Part shown: one piece after another, positions 17,032 through 24,267 of the stretch | Numbering within the stretch: the stretch's first letter is position 1 | Layout: each line of letters opens with the position of its first letter | Assembly (NCBI GenBank): GCA_017469845.1 | Contig: JAFUFP010000062.1 | Span: 1 to 59,362 of the forward strand | Reading direction: 5' to 3' | Source of the DNA: Bacteroidales bacterium | GTDB lineage: Bacteria > Bacteroidota > Bacteroidia > Bacteroidales > UBA932 | DNA length: 59,362 bases | The notes under the pieces: model-generated | The model's input: the letters and a program-made list of their open reading frames with translations, nothing else | Databases searched by the model: none | What the model was told of the DNA's origin: nothing | Program-made: the position numbers and the translations under genes

Positions 17032-18129
17032 ATGGGAAAGACATCATTCTATTGCCGATTTATGGCCGCTGCGGCAATTGCGGCTGGCCTTGTATCCTGC
17101 ACCCTCGGGAAGGAGTATTATACTATAGACGGGACACTGACTGGTTCGGTTCCGGGTTCGACGGTCATTCTTTCCGACGGAGTCGACAGCGTGATCGACT
17201 CTTCTTCGGTCATTGACGGAAAATTCCGCTTCAAAGGCGAGGCGGACAAGGGCAAAACGTATGCTCTTATAGTGAAGGAACCGGGAAAAGAGGTTGACCT
17301 GTCAATGGGTGAAGGAATCCTCACCTTCGTGGCTGAACCGGTGGAAATGACTGTCTCTCTGGGCGAGTCCTCCTTCGTTGAGGGAAGCCCTCTTACAGAC
17401 CAGCTCAACACTCTCCGGCAAAAACTCATGGAGGCTTTCATGCAGTATGAACTCACTGCGATGACGGCCTCTGAAGAGGGTGACTATGCGAAAAGGGACT
17501 CTCTTGTCGAAGAAAGATACAAGGTGATGGACGGATTGTGTCTCGACGCATTCGGTAAGAATCCCGACAATGCGGTAGGCATCCAGGCGATGACATTCCT
17601 CGTCACTGATCTTCCCCTGGACGAGGTGGAAAAGCTTATGGAGAAGGCGGGAGACTGCGTCAGGAACGATCCTATGATTTCAGGGCAGCTGACGGCAAGA
17701 AGATCTGCCGAGTTGTCTTCAGATTTCATGGAGGTCGAGGGGACTGACAAGGACGGGAAGAGCGTCACGCTGTCGTCTTTTTTCGGTAAAGGCAACTATG
17801 TCCTTGTTGATTTCTGGGCCTCATGGTGCGGACCCTGCAAGGAAGAGTTCCCTTATATCAAGGAAGTATATGACAAGTGGGACGGAAAGGGACTCACGGT
17901 CGTAGGAGTAGCTGTCGCAGACAGAAAGGATCATTCCTTGAAAGCCATCAAACAATTTGATCTTGGGTATAGGCAGATTCTGGAGCCGAAGGGCGATCCT
18001 GCAGCGGCCTACGGAATAACCGGAATACCGCTTGTCATTCTTTTTTCTCCTGATGGGGAAATCTTGCGAAGGGGAATTCGGGGCGAGGATATACCGAAGG
18101 CGGTGGCCTCGGTTCTCGGAGAAAACTGA
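17032..18129 (+). CDS. TlpA-like thiol-disulfide lipoprotein with DUF4369 N-domain
   Basis: The 365-residue protein has a lipobox (LVSC) near residue 23. An N-terminal beta domain (about 28-125, YYTIDGTLTGSVPGSTVILS) matches DUF4369, followed by a helical middle and a thioredoxin-like domain from about 240 with WASWCGPCKEE (CGPC active site) and a cis-Pro ITGIPLVILF. Bacteroidetes carry many such periplasm-facing reductases, thought to keep extracytoplasmic thiols reduced. The start at 17032 gives a good lipoprotein signal; an ATG at 16972, coupled to the short ORF, would add 20 residues before it. Next comes tRNA-Gly(TCC) with its own promoter. Confidence 0.85.
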   Translation: MGKTSFYCRFMAAAAIAAGLVSCTLGKEYYTIDGTLTGSVPGSTVILSDGVDSVIDSSSVIDGKFRFKGEADKGKTYALIVKEPGKEVDLSMGEGILTFVAEPVEMTVSLGESSFVEGSPLTDQLNTLRQKLMEAFMQYELTAMTASEEGDYAKRDSLVEERYKVMDGLCLDAFGKNPDNAVGIQAMTFLVTDLPLDEVEKLMEKAGDCVRNDPMISGQLTARRSAELSSDFMEVEGTDKDGKSVTLSSFFGKGNYVLVDFWASWCGPCKEEFPYIKEVYDKWDGKGLTVVGVAVADRKDHSLKAIKQFDLGYRQILEPKGDPAAAYGITGIPLVILFSPDGEILRRGIRGEDIPKAVASVLGEN

Positions 18130-18179
18130 TGCGGTGATATATTTTTCCAGCGAAAAATACGCGGAATCAAAATAATCTC

Positions 18180-18187
18180 TATATTTG
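18180..18187 (+). promoter_or_regulatory. -7 box TATATTTG of tRNA-Gly(TCC)
   Basis: This is a perfect TAnnTTTG match 10 bases before the tRNA. No good -33 box is visible. Confidence 0.65.
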
Positions 18188-18197
18188 CAATGCAGAT

Positions 18198-18270
18198 GCG
18201 GAAGTAGCTCAGTTGGTAGAGCATCAGCCTTCCAAGCTGAGGGTCGCGAGTTCGAACCTCGTTTTCCGCT
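18198..18270 (+). tRNA. tRNA-Gly (anticodon TCC)
   Basis: The 73-base gene has acceptor GCGGAAG/TTTCCGC (one G-U pair), anticodon stem TCAGC/GCTGA with loop CTTCCAA (anticodon TCC), T-loop TTCGAAC and discriminator T. CCA is not encoded (CTC follows). It is highly similar to the GCC isoacceptor at 12537, which does encode CCA. Confidence 0.96.
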
Positions 18271-18276
18271 CTCAAT

Positions 18277-18306
18277 GGAACAATCACCCTTCAAGGTGAT
18301 TGTTCC
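18277..18306 (+). terminator. Terminator hairpin of tRNA-Gly(TCC)
   Basis: A perfect 12-bp stem (GGAACAATCACC with GGTGATTGTTCC, loop CTTCAA) begins 7 bases after the tRNA. Only GCGTTT follows, so the T-run is short. Confidence 0.7.
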
Positions 18307-18383
18307 GCGTTTATGGGGGTAGCTATTCGAAAAGTTTTTCGATGTTCGCCTCTTCCGGATGATCTGATTCCGACAAATAGCCG

Positions 18384-18391
18384 TATCTTTA
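18384..18391 (+). promoter_or_regulatory. Near-consensus -7 box TATCTTTA for the aminotransferase gene
   Basis: One mismatch from TAnnTTTG, 20 bases before the ATG at 18412. Confidence 0.45.
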
Positions 18392-18411
18392 TCCGGGTTA
18401 AGTGAAACGCA

Positions 18412-19680
18412 ATGGAAAGAAGGGACTTCATAAAAAGCGCAGCGACAGCAGGAACGGCAATTATGCTCCCGTCGGGAGCCATCAGCGCCCTTCTGTCATC
18501 ATGCTCGAGCCACTCCGAAGAGGAATGGGATTTCGGAAAGGTTCAAAGCAGAGAAGGTACTTGGAGCATCAAATACGGGCGGGCTACGGACGGAGAGATC
18601 CCCATGTGGATAGCCGATATGGATTTCCGGACGGATCCGTTCGTTTCGGAGGCCATGAGAAAGCGGCTTGACATGGATGTCCTTGGCTATACTTCCACCC
18701 CTCCCGAGTTTTTCGACGCGATTGAATTCTGGGAAAAATCTTACCATGGTTGGGATTCTCTCCAAAAGGAATGGATCGGCTATGCGCCAGGAGTGATAAC
18801 TTCCATATGTCAAGCCTATCTGGCATTCACCCGGCCCGGTGACAAAGTCATAATCCAGCCTCCCGTCTATGACCATTTCCGTCTCTACATCGAGAGGATG
18901 GGCCGCGTGGCCGTCGACAATCCCATGATTGAGGAAGACGGGAAGTACAGGATGGATTTCGAAGGGCTGGAGAAACTTTTTGATGAAAGGACCAAGGTTC
19001 TGCTTCTATGCAATCCGCACAATCCCTGCGGTATTCTCTGGGACAAGGACACTCTTGTGAAGCTTGCTGAAATCTGCCGCCGCCATGGCGTTATCGTCAT
19101 TTCGGATGAGATCCATGGGGACTTGGCACTCTACGGCAGGAGACATACTCCATTCTGCAGCGTGAGTGATGACGCGAAGGAAATAGGGGTAATCTTTGCC
19201 GGACCGACCAAGGCCTTCAATCTGGCCGGTCTTTCCGGTACGGCTTTCTGCATCATCCCCGAGAAGGAGAAAAGGGAAAAGTATCTTTCCCTGCTGAAGA
19301 ACTCGAAGCTTTATGAACCCTCAATCATGACGATAGTGCCCCTTATCGCGGCTTACAGGCAGGATACGGGGTGGCTTTCTTCACTTAAACGCTACATTGA
19401 AGGGAATATTTCCGTAGTTGAAAGGTTCTTCAACGACGGGAATACCGGGATAAGGGCCCTGAGGCCCCAGGCCTCATTCCTCGTATGGCTTGACTGCAGG
19501 GCATTGGGGCTACCGCAGGAGGAGCTGATGGATTTCTTCAGAAAGGAAGCCAAGATAATACCCAGTGACGGCAGTTCATATGGGCAGGGAGGGGAAGGAT
19601 TCGTGCGTCTGAATATAGGCTGCCCGCGCGCCACTTTGGATGAGGCTCTCTCAAGGATAAGAAGGGCCTTCGGCAAATAA
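18412..19680 (+). CDS. MalY/PatB-type PLP-dependent aminotransferase or C-S lyase with export signal
   Basis: In the 422-residue protein residues from about 38 match the class I/II aminotransferase fold of the MalY/PatB cystathionine beta-lyase group: IPMWIADMDFRTDP, CNPHNPCG, ISDEIHGDL and the PLP lysine in GPTKAFNLAGL. Unusually, the N-terminus is MERRDFIKSAATAGTAIMLP, with a twin-arginine-like RRDFIK motif and a cysteine (LLSSC) after the hydrophobic part, as in Tat-exported lipoproteins. PLP enzymes are normally cytoplasmic; Tat export would allow a folded, cofactor-loaded enzyme to act in the periplasm (inference). Substrate is unknown: cystathionine or other cysteine conjugates are plausible. 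Confidence 0.82.
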   Translation: MERRDFIKSAATAGTAIMLPSGAISALLSSCSSHSEEEWDFGKVQSREGTWSIKYGRATDGEIPMWIADMDFRTDPFVSEAMRKRLDMDVLGYTSTPPEFFDAIEFWEKSYHGWDSLQKEWIGYAPGVITSICQAYLAFTRPGDKVIIQPPVYDHFRLYIERMGRVAVDNPMIEEDGKYRMDFEGLEKLFDERTKVLLLCNPHNPCGILWDKDTLVKLAEICRRHGVIVISDEIHGDLALYGRRHTPFCSVSDDAKEIGVIFAGPTKAFNLAGLSGTAFCIIPEKEKREKYLSLLKNSKLYEPSIMTIVPLIAAYRQDTGWLSSLKRYIEGNISVVERFFNDGNTGIRALRPQASFLVWLDCRALGLPQEELMDFFRKEAKIIPSDGSSYGQGGEGFVRLNIGCPRATLDEALSRIRRAFGK

Positions 19681-19724
19681 TGCCGGTAATTTCTTTCCCG
19701 GAAGGAACTCAAAAACAAATAACA

Positions 19725-19765
19725 AGCGGTCCTCAGGTTCGGATTATGGAACCGGGAGGACCGCT
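19725..19765. terminator. Bidirectional terminator between convergent genes
   Basis: AGCGGTCCTC (19725-19734) pairs with GAGGACCGCT (19756-19765), between the plus-strand aminotransferase and the minus-strand membrane protein. Confidence 0.65.
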
Positions 19766-19794
19766 CGTGTCCGATGCGGTGTCCTGTGAACGGA

Positions 19795-20472
19795 CTATCG
19801 TACTTTGATGGTATTCTCTTCTCCCTCACGGTCATTGAGGAAAGTGAACGCTTCGCCTTTGACTAGCCAACAGAAGCCGAACAGGTGGAGAAGGATTATC
19901 TCCAGGAGCATGACCGTATAACCTGGAGCACCGAGCATCTTTATGACGACGAAGAGAACCTCCAAGCCGAGCATGCTGTATCCGCAGATACGGTAAATTC
20001 GGTTTCTGATCAGCTTCCTGCCGGTGACCTTGTCTCCCGATTTTGTGAACAGGAAGATGCTGTTGACGGCTATCATGATGAAGAAAAGGGCCGCACAGGC
20101 GCCGTGGATGACGTTGGATATTTCGGGGGGAAGCTGGAAAAAGCCGACTTTCTCCCCTTCCTCGAGCCAACTGACTTTGCATGGGAAAAGGACGATTCCC
20201 AATCCGAAAACCCCCGACAACGATGTCACCCAGTTATCCAGGGAATCATATCCGATATATGAAATCAGCACTATGCATGCCGGAACAAGCACTCCCACGA
20301 GTGCGGGGCTCTGATAATAGGTTGCCGATATGCTCCACCACCATTCCGAACTCGGGTGCGGAGCGATGCCCGCTGAAAACAATGCCAGCCACGGGAGGAT
20401 GACGCCCAGAAGTCCGCAAAGATTCCGGATACGCATGTACATCCGCTCCTCTTTAGTCTTAAGTTGTGCCAT
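19795..20472 (-). CDS. Multi-pass membrane protein, function unknown
   Basis: The 225-residue protein has about six hydrophobic segments (NLCGLLGVILPWLALFSAG, LVGVLVPACIVLISYIGY, GVFGLGIVLFP, GACAALFFIMIAVNSIFLF, MLGLEVLFVVIKML, VMLLEIILLHLFGFCWLV). The HPSSEWWWSISATYY loop after the first segment recalls DUF998-like membrane proteins, but I cannot name the family with confidence. It is monocistronic, with the promoter at 20506-20537. Confidence 0.65.
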   Translation of the reverse strand: MAQLKTKEERMYMRIRNLCGLLGVILPWLALFSAGIAPHPSSEWWWSISATYYQSPALVGVLVPACIVLISYIGYDSLDNWVTSLSGVFGLGIVLFPCKVSWLEEGEKVGFFQLPPEISNVIHGACAALFFIMIAVNSIFLFTKSGDKVTGRKLIRNRIYRICGYSMLGLEVLFVVIKMLGAPGYTVMLLEIILLHLFGFCWLVKGEAFTFLNDREGEENTIKVR

Positions 20473-20505
20473 ATGAAGAGAGATTCGTTAGCCCTTTGAT
20501 ATGTG

Positions 20506-20537
20506 CAAATATAATCAATAGGACAGGGATTAACAAT
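20506..20537 (-). promoter_or_regulatory. Promoter of the membrane protein gene at 19795-20472
   Basis: On the minus strand: ATTG (20534-20537), 20 bases, TATATTTG (20506-20513). Confidence 0.65.
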
Positions 20538-20562
20538 TATGCTTTCGCCGGACATACAAAAA

Positions 20563-20587
20563 AAGGACAGGCGTGCGGCCTGTCCTT
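20563..20587 (-). terminator. Terminator of the OmpA-family lipoprotein gene
   Basis: AAGGACAGG pairs with CCTGTCCTT (20563-20571 and 20579-20587), followed on the minus strand by seven or more T residues. It is 22 bases past the stop codon at 20609. Confidence 0.85.
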
Positions 20588-20608
20588 CATTCAATCGGGA
20601 CGATTCCG

Positions 20609-21295
20609 TTAAAGAGTTCCGTTCTCAGCGGCCTTCACCATGTTCTCGTTGGCGTAGATGTAGATTTCCACGCGGCGGTTCTGAGCCCTGCCCTCAGCGG
20701 TAGCGTTGTCGGCTACGGGAGAGTTGTAGGAGAGGCCCTCAGAAGTGATACGGGAAGCGTTGATGCCTTTACCCTTGAGGAAGTCGGCAACAGCGTTGGC
20801 CCTCTGGTTGGAGATTCTCTCGTTCACGGCTGCCGTACCGGTGTTGTCGGTATGACCGTAGATTGTGATGTCCGTGTCGGGAAGATCCTTCATCTGGTTA
20901 GCGAAGTCAGCGAGTTCCTTCTGTGAAGCGGCTGAGAGGGTAGTTCCGTTGGTAGGGAAAAGAATACCGCTGCCGAAGGTGACCTTGATGGCCTCGAGGC
21001 CGTTGGCGTCCTTCATTGTCTCGACGGATGCATTCTCGAGTTCGGCTGCGAGTTCGGCAGCCTTCTGGTCCATCTTCTTTCCGATGAGAGCACCGGAACC
21101 GGCACCTACAGCTGTTCCGATAGCTGCGCCGATAGCTGCACCCTTTCCGTCCTTTCCGATGAGGGCTCCAAGGCCTGCGCCGATAGCTGCACCTGCACCT
21201 GAACCGATGAGGGTACCACCGGCGGTCTTGCTCATATTACCGCACCCGGGGAGAAGAATGAGTGCGCTCATGAAGATAGCGAGATACTTTTTCAT
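20609..21295 (-). CDS. OmpA-family lipoprotein with glycine-zipper (YiaD-like)
   Basis: The 228-residue lipoprotein has its lipobox at LLPGC (Cys18). A glycine-zipper region (about 27-72, repeated GAxIGAxxGALIG) is followed by a short helix and a C-terminal OmpA domain (about 100-215). The peptidoglycan-binding signature is visible in ITIYGHTDNTGTAAVNERIS and GRAQNRRVEIYI. It would anchor the outer membrane to the cell wall. It is monocistronic with its own strong terminator. Confidence 0.92.
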   Translation of the reverse strand: MKKYLAIFMSALILLPGCGNMSKTAGGTLIGSGAGAAIGAGLGALIGKDGKGAAIGAAIGTAVGAGSGALIGKKMDQKAAELAAELENASVETMKDANGLEAIKVTFGSGILFPTNGTTLSAASQKELADFANQMKDLPDTDITIYGHTDNTGTAAVNERISNQRANAVADFLKGKGINASRITSEGLSYNSPVADNATAEGRAQNRRVEIYIYANENMVKAAENGTL

Positions 21296-21475
21296 AATGA
21301 ATTAAAAATTAACGTTGTAAAAATTAATGTGTTTCTGTTTATGATGGATTGATATCCGGTGTAAAATTATTCTTTTTTACGATTATTCACAAATTTTCTT
21401 CTTCTTGCATTTCAATAAGTGTGCCTATGCGCAAATGCCGGAGGCATAAATGGGACACTCCTGCGAAAGAATAAT

Positions 21476-21483
21476 TATCTTTG
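21476..21483 (+). promoter_or_regulatory. -7 box TATCTTTG for the serine hydrolase gene
   Basis: This is a perfect TAnnTTTG match 32 bases before the ATG at 21516. It makes the longer in-frame ORF from 21450 untranslatable. Confidence 0.6.
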
Positions 21484-21515
21484 CCGTGATTTTTCAGAAC
21501 AAAACGAGCGAATTC

Positions 21516-22664
21516 ATGAAGAATAAGATATTCGGAATTGTCATCTGCATGGCTGCCATTCTGTCCCTGGTCTCCTGCGGACAGGAAAACGCCAAGGTCT
21601 GTCGGGAACTGGACACATTGTTTTCGTCCCTTTTCCCGGAGAACGCTCCCGGAGCCGCAGTCGTTATGGTCAAAGACGGAAAGATCGTCTTCGACAAGGG
21701 GTATGGCCTCTCGGATATTGAGACGGGCGCGAAGGTTACGGACTCGACATTCTTCAACATATGCTCGGTATCCAAGCAGTTTTCATCCGTGGCGCTCATG
21801 CTTCTTTCGGAAAGGGGACTCCTTTCCCTGGACGACCCGGTTTCGAAGTATTTCCCCGAGTTCGAGGCTGAGTTCTTCGGCCGCATAACGCTCCGTCATC
21901 TTCTTTCGCACACTTCAGGCATTCCGGATTCAAGACCCAGAAATCAGGCCCAATGGGAAAAGTATACCTCTCAGAATGAGACCATTTATTCTTCATACAG
22001 GGATTTCGACAGGCTGTGTGAAGAGGAGGAATCCTGCCGGTACATGGTGCATCTTGACTCTTTGGCATTTGAACCGGGAACGGCATATGAGTACCAGAAT
22101 CCCACTTATCAGCTTATGCTGATGATCGTGGAGAAAGTTACAGGGGAGAATTTTGATTCCTGGATGAGAAAGAATGTCTTCGATCCCGCAGGAATGGAAA
22201 AAGCAGTTTACTTTGAGCCGGAGCGGGAGATTCCGAACATGGCACACGGCTATATCAAAGGAGAAGGCGGAACGTGGGAGGAAAACGATTACGGGGAAGC
22301 GAATTTCTTCGGAACCAAAGCAGATGGAGGATTGTACTGTTCTCCTTTGGAGTTCGTGGATTGGGATTACGCCCTGTATCATGACAAAGTGATGAACTCT
22401 TCATCCCGTGAAACTGTCCACACCCCGAGAATCCCCACCGACATCCCGGATACCGATTACGGATACGGATGGTTCATTGAGCATCGGACGGACCGTCCGA
22501 TGAAGATATACCACACCGGGGACAACGGAGGCTTCCTGATATTCGAAGGGAGATTTCCGGAACGGGATTTGTTCTATCTGATTTTCGCTACCCACCCCGA
22601 GTGGGACAGGGAGGGAACCGTCGAAATTGTGGACAGCGTCCTCCAAAAGTACAAATGGATATAA
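21516..22664 (+). CDS. Serine hydrolase of the beta-lactamase/class C family (lipoprotein)
   Basis: The 382-residue protein has a lipoprotein signal (MKNKIFGIVICMAAILSLVSC). Class C beta-lactamase-fold motifs are SxxK as SVSK with Ser84 the likely nucleophile, a Y-x-N-like segment EYQNPTYQ, and HTGDNGG in place of KTG. Members include D-aminopeptidases, esterases and penicillin-binding-like proteins; nothing here marks it as an antibiotic resistance enzyme. Substrate unknown. A small secreted protein gene follows 21 bases later and is probably co-transcribed. Confidence 0.82.
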   Translation: MKNKIFGIVICMAAILSLVSCGQENAKVCRELDTLFSSLFPENAPGAAVVMVKDGKIVFDKGYGLSDIETGAKVTDSTFFNICSVSKQFSSVALMLLSERGLLSLDDPVSKYFPEFEAEFFGRITLRHLLSHTSGIPDSRPRNQAQWEKYTSQNETIYSSYRDFDRLCEEEESCRYMVHLDSLAFEPGTAYEYQNPTYQLMLMIVEKVTGENFDSWMRKNVFDPAGMEKAVYFEPEREIPNMAHGYIKGEGGTWEENDYGEANFFGTKADGGLYCSPLEFVDWDYALYHDKVMNSSSRETVHTPRIPTDIPDTDYGYGWFIEHRTDRPMKIYHTGDNGGFLIFEGRFPERDLFYLIFATHPEWDREGTVEIVDSVLQKYKWI

Positions 22665-22685
22665 TTATCTGAAATTTGACCGTAT

Positions 22686-23192
22686 ATGAAATTATCTAAA
22701 ATCACTGCAGTGAGCCTCGCTCTACTGCTTTCAGCCTCTGCGGCTTTCGCCCAGGGCGGATGGGGTTCCCTTTCCGCTCTCAAAGGGCAGAGAAAAGTGA
22801 ATGTCGCTTTCGATTATTCTGAATCCATAATCCAGGGTAGGACGGAGGATAAATGGGCCTCCGAAGAACCGAACTGGGGTCTTGCCCAGGAAGAGGTCGC
22901 CGCCAAGTTCGTTGAAGAGTTCAATGAAAGGGTCGCCAGCACCAGCTCACCTATTCTGGTGGGAGATTTCCCGGACGCTTACTACACCATCCTCATCAAG
23001 CCTTCCAATATTGTCCGCAAGGGCAATTTCTCCGGAAGGGTGTATCTGATGGACGGGAACGGCAATATCGTGATGGATGTCCCGCTCCAAGCCAAAGGCG
23101 GCCATATCGGCTCTTTCTGGAACCTTCTCGGAGACGGAATGAGGGATGCCGCGAAAACAATCGCATACAAGTACAGGGATCTTGTGAAATGA
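22686..23192 (+). CDS. Secreted hypothetical protein
   Basis: The 168-residue protein has a Sec signal (MKLSKITAVSLALLLSASAAFAQ). The mature part (GSLSALKGQRKVNVAFDYSE, later YYTILIKPSNIVRKGNFSG) looks like an alternating beta-strand domain seen in Bacteroidetes periplasmic proteins. No named family recognised. It lies 21 bases after the serine hydrolase and ends at a strong terminator. Confidence 0.65.
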   Translation: MKLSKITAVSLALLLSASAAFAQGGWGSLSALKGQRKVNVAFDYSESIIQGRTEDKWASEEPNWGLAQEEVAAKFVEEFNERVASTSSPILVGDFPDAYYTILIKPSNIVRKGNFSGRVYLMDGNGNIVMDVPLQAKGGHIGSFWNLLGDGMRDAAKTIAYKYRDLVK

Positions 23193-23223
23193 TCCCCGTA
23201 CCGGATTCCATGTAACGTGAACG

Positions 23224-23257
23224 AAAGAGCCCTCGGCCCAAAGGCCGGGCTCTTTTT
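23224..23257. terminator. Strong bidirectional terminator
   Basis: AAAGAGCCC and GGGCTCTTT flank an inner GGCC/GGCC stem, with T5 on the plus strand and TTTCGTT on the minus strand. It separates the plus-strand pair ending at 23192 from the minus-strand MBL gene ending at 23284. Confidence 0.85.
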
Positions 23258-23283
23258 GAATATTCTTCGGAAGGAAGATCGTC

Positions 23284-24042
23284 CTACTGCATGTCCCTCA
23301 GTCTCACGTCGATGCCGGGAAGCCTGTCAGGAATGCCGCTGAGGTCCGTCTGGCTGAAGTGATAAGGAATGAGGACTTTGGGCGAGAACATCTTCGCCGC
23401 GTTGACGCACTGGTCGGGAGTCATGGTGAAAGGCTGGTTGACGGGGAGGAAAGCCACGTCGATATCTTTGAGGTTCGCCATTTCGGGAACATCCTCCGTG
23501 TCTCCGGCCACGTACACTTTCAGCCCGTCTATCGTCAGGACATAACCGTTTCCGTTCCCTTTGGGATGGTACTGGAGATGTCCGGGAGTGGTGTTGTACG
23601 CGGGAACCGCTTCAAGAAGGATATCCTTCGTGAGCTGGCGGGACTGTCCGTTTCCGATGACTTCTCCATGGCCGATCATGTCACGGCTCTTCTGGTTGAG
23701 GAGGAGAACCGTCTTCTCGTCAGAAAGGACCAGGATGGTGGAGTCGTTCAGATGGTCTCCGTGTTCGTGTGTGACAAGGACGAACTCGGCTTTGCCGAAG
23801 TCTTTGCCGTAATCCGTGGGTTTGTTTCCGAATTTCGCCACAGGGTCCACCTGGAGAGTGGTTCCTTTGTATTCAATTGCGATGGAACCATGCTTTATCA
23901 GAGAGATGTTGACCCAATTGCCGTGGGGAGTCTTGAATGACTCAATGGGGTAGGGCCCCTCATGTTTCGGTGAGGGAGAAGAGTTGCATGACATAAAGAT
24001 GACAGATAATGCCGCTGACAGTAGTAATGCTGCTTTTTTCAT
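23284..24042 (-). CDS. MBL-fold metal-dependent hydrolase (UlaG-like lipoprotein)
   Basis: The 252-residue protein has a lipoprotein signal (MKKAALLLSAALSVIFMSC). The metallo-beta-lactamase fold shows the metal motif THEHGDHL (H-x-H-x-D-H) and further ligands in PAYNTTPGH, YVAGDTEDVPEM and PYHF near the end, the pattern of the UlaG/L-ascorbate-6-phosphate lactonase-like subgroup. Being exported, it is unlikely to be UlaG itself; the substrate is unknown. An in-frame ATG at 24063 would put seven residues before the signal and is less likely. Confidence 0.85.
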   Translation of the reverse strand: MKKAALLLSAALSVIFMSCNSSPSPKHEGPYPIESFKTPHGNWVNISLIKHGSIAIEYKGTTLQVDPVAKFGNKPTDYGKDFGKAEFVLVTHEHGDHLNDSTILVLSDEKTVLLLNQKSRDMIGHGEVIGNGQSRQLTKDILLEAVPAYNTTPGHLQYHPKGNGNGYVLTIDGLKVYVAGDTEDVPEMANLKDIDVAFLPVNQPFTMTPDQCVNAAKMFSPKVLIPYHFSQTDLSGIPDRLPGIDVRLRDMQ

Positions 24043-24235
24043 GGGGAAACTTTTTTTAATCAATGCCTAAAGTTAAGTCTTTTTTTCTTATTTACCTGCC
24101 TTCAGGAAGAATGACGTTTGTTAAATTTTTGTGAAATATCGTTTTCATACAGCTGATTGTTGTTCCCAATCGGTGTTTTTGTTGGCCGGATGGTTTCCCG
24201 AAGGGAAAGGGTAGGGTTTCTTTGGGAAAATGCCG

Positions 24236-24243
24236 TATCTTTG
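24236..24243 (+). promoter_or_regulatory. -7 box TATCTTTG for the GH43-GH3 operon
   Basis: This is a perfect TAnnTTTG match 24 bases before the ATG at 24268, so the longer ORF from 24157 cannot be translated as such. The rest of 24064-24235 shows no gene. Confidence 0.6.
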
Positions 24244-24267
24244 TGGAAACATTTGAGACAGGCTTTT

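Noticed and set aside
21516..22664. Beta-lactamase (antibiotic resistance) annotation for the serine hydrolase
   Set aside because: Only the general SxxK fold motifs are present and HTG replaces KTG; the lipoprotein form fits the broad serine hydrolase family rather than a class C beta-lactamase.
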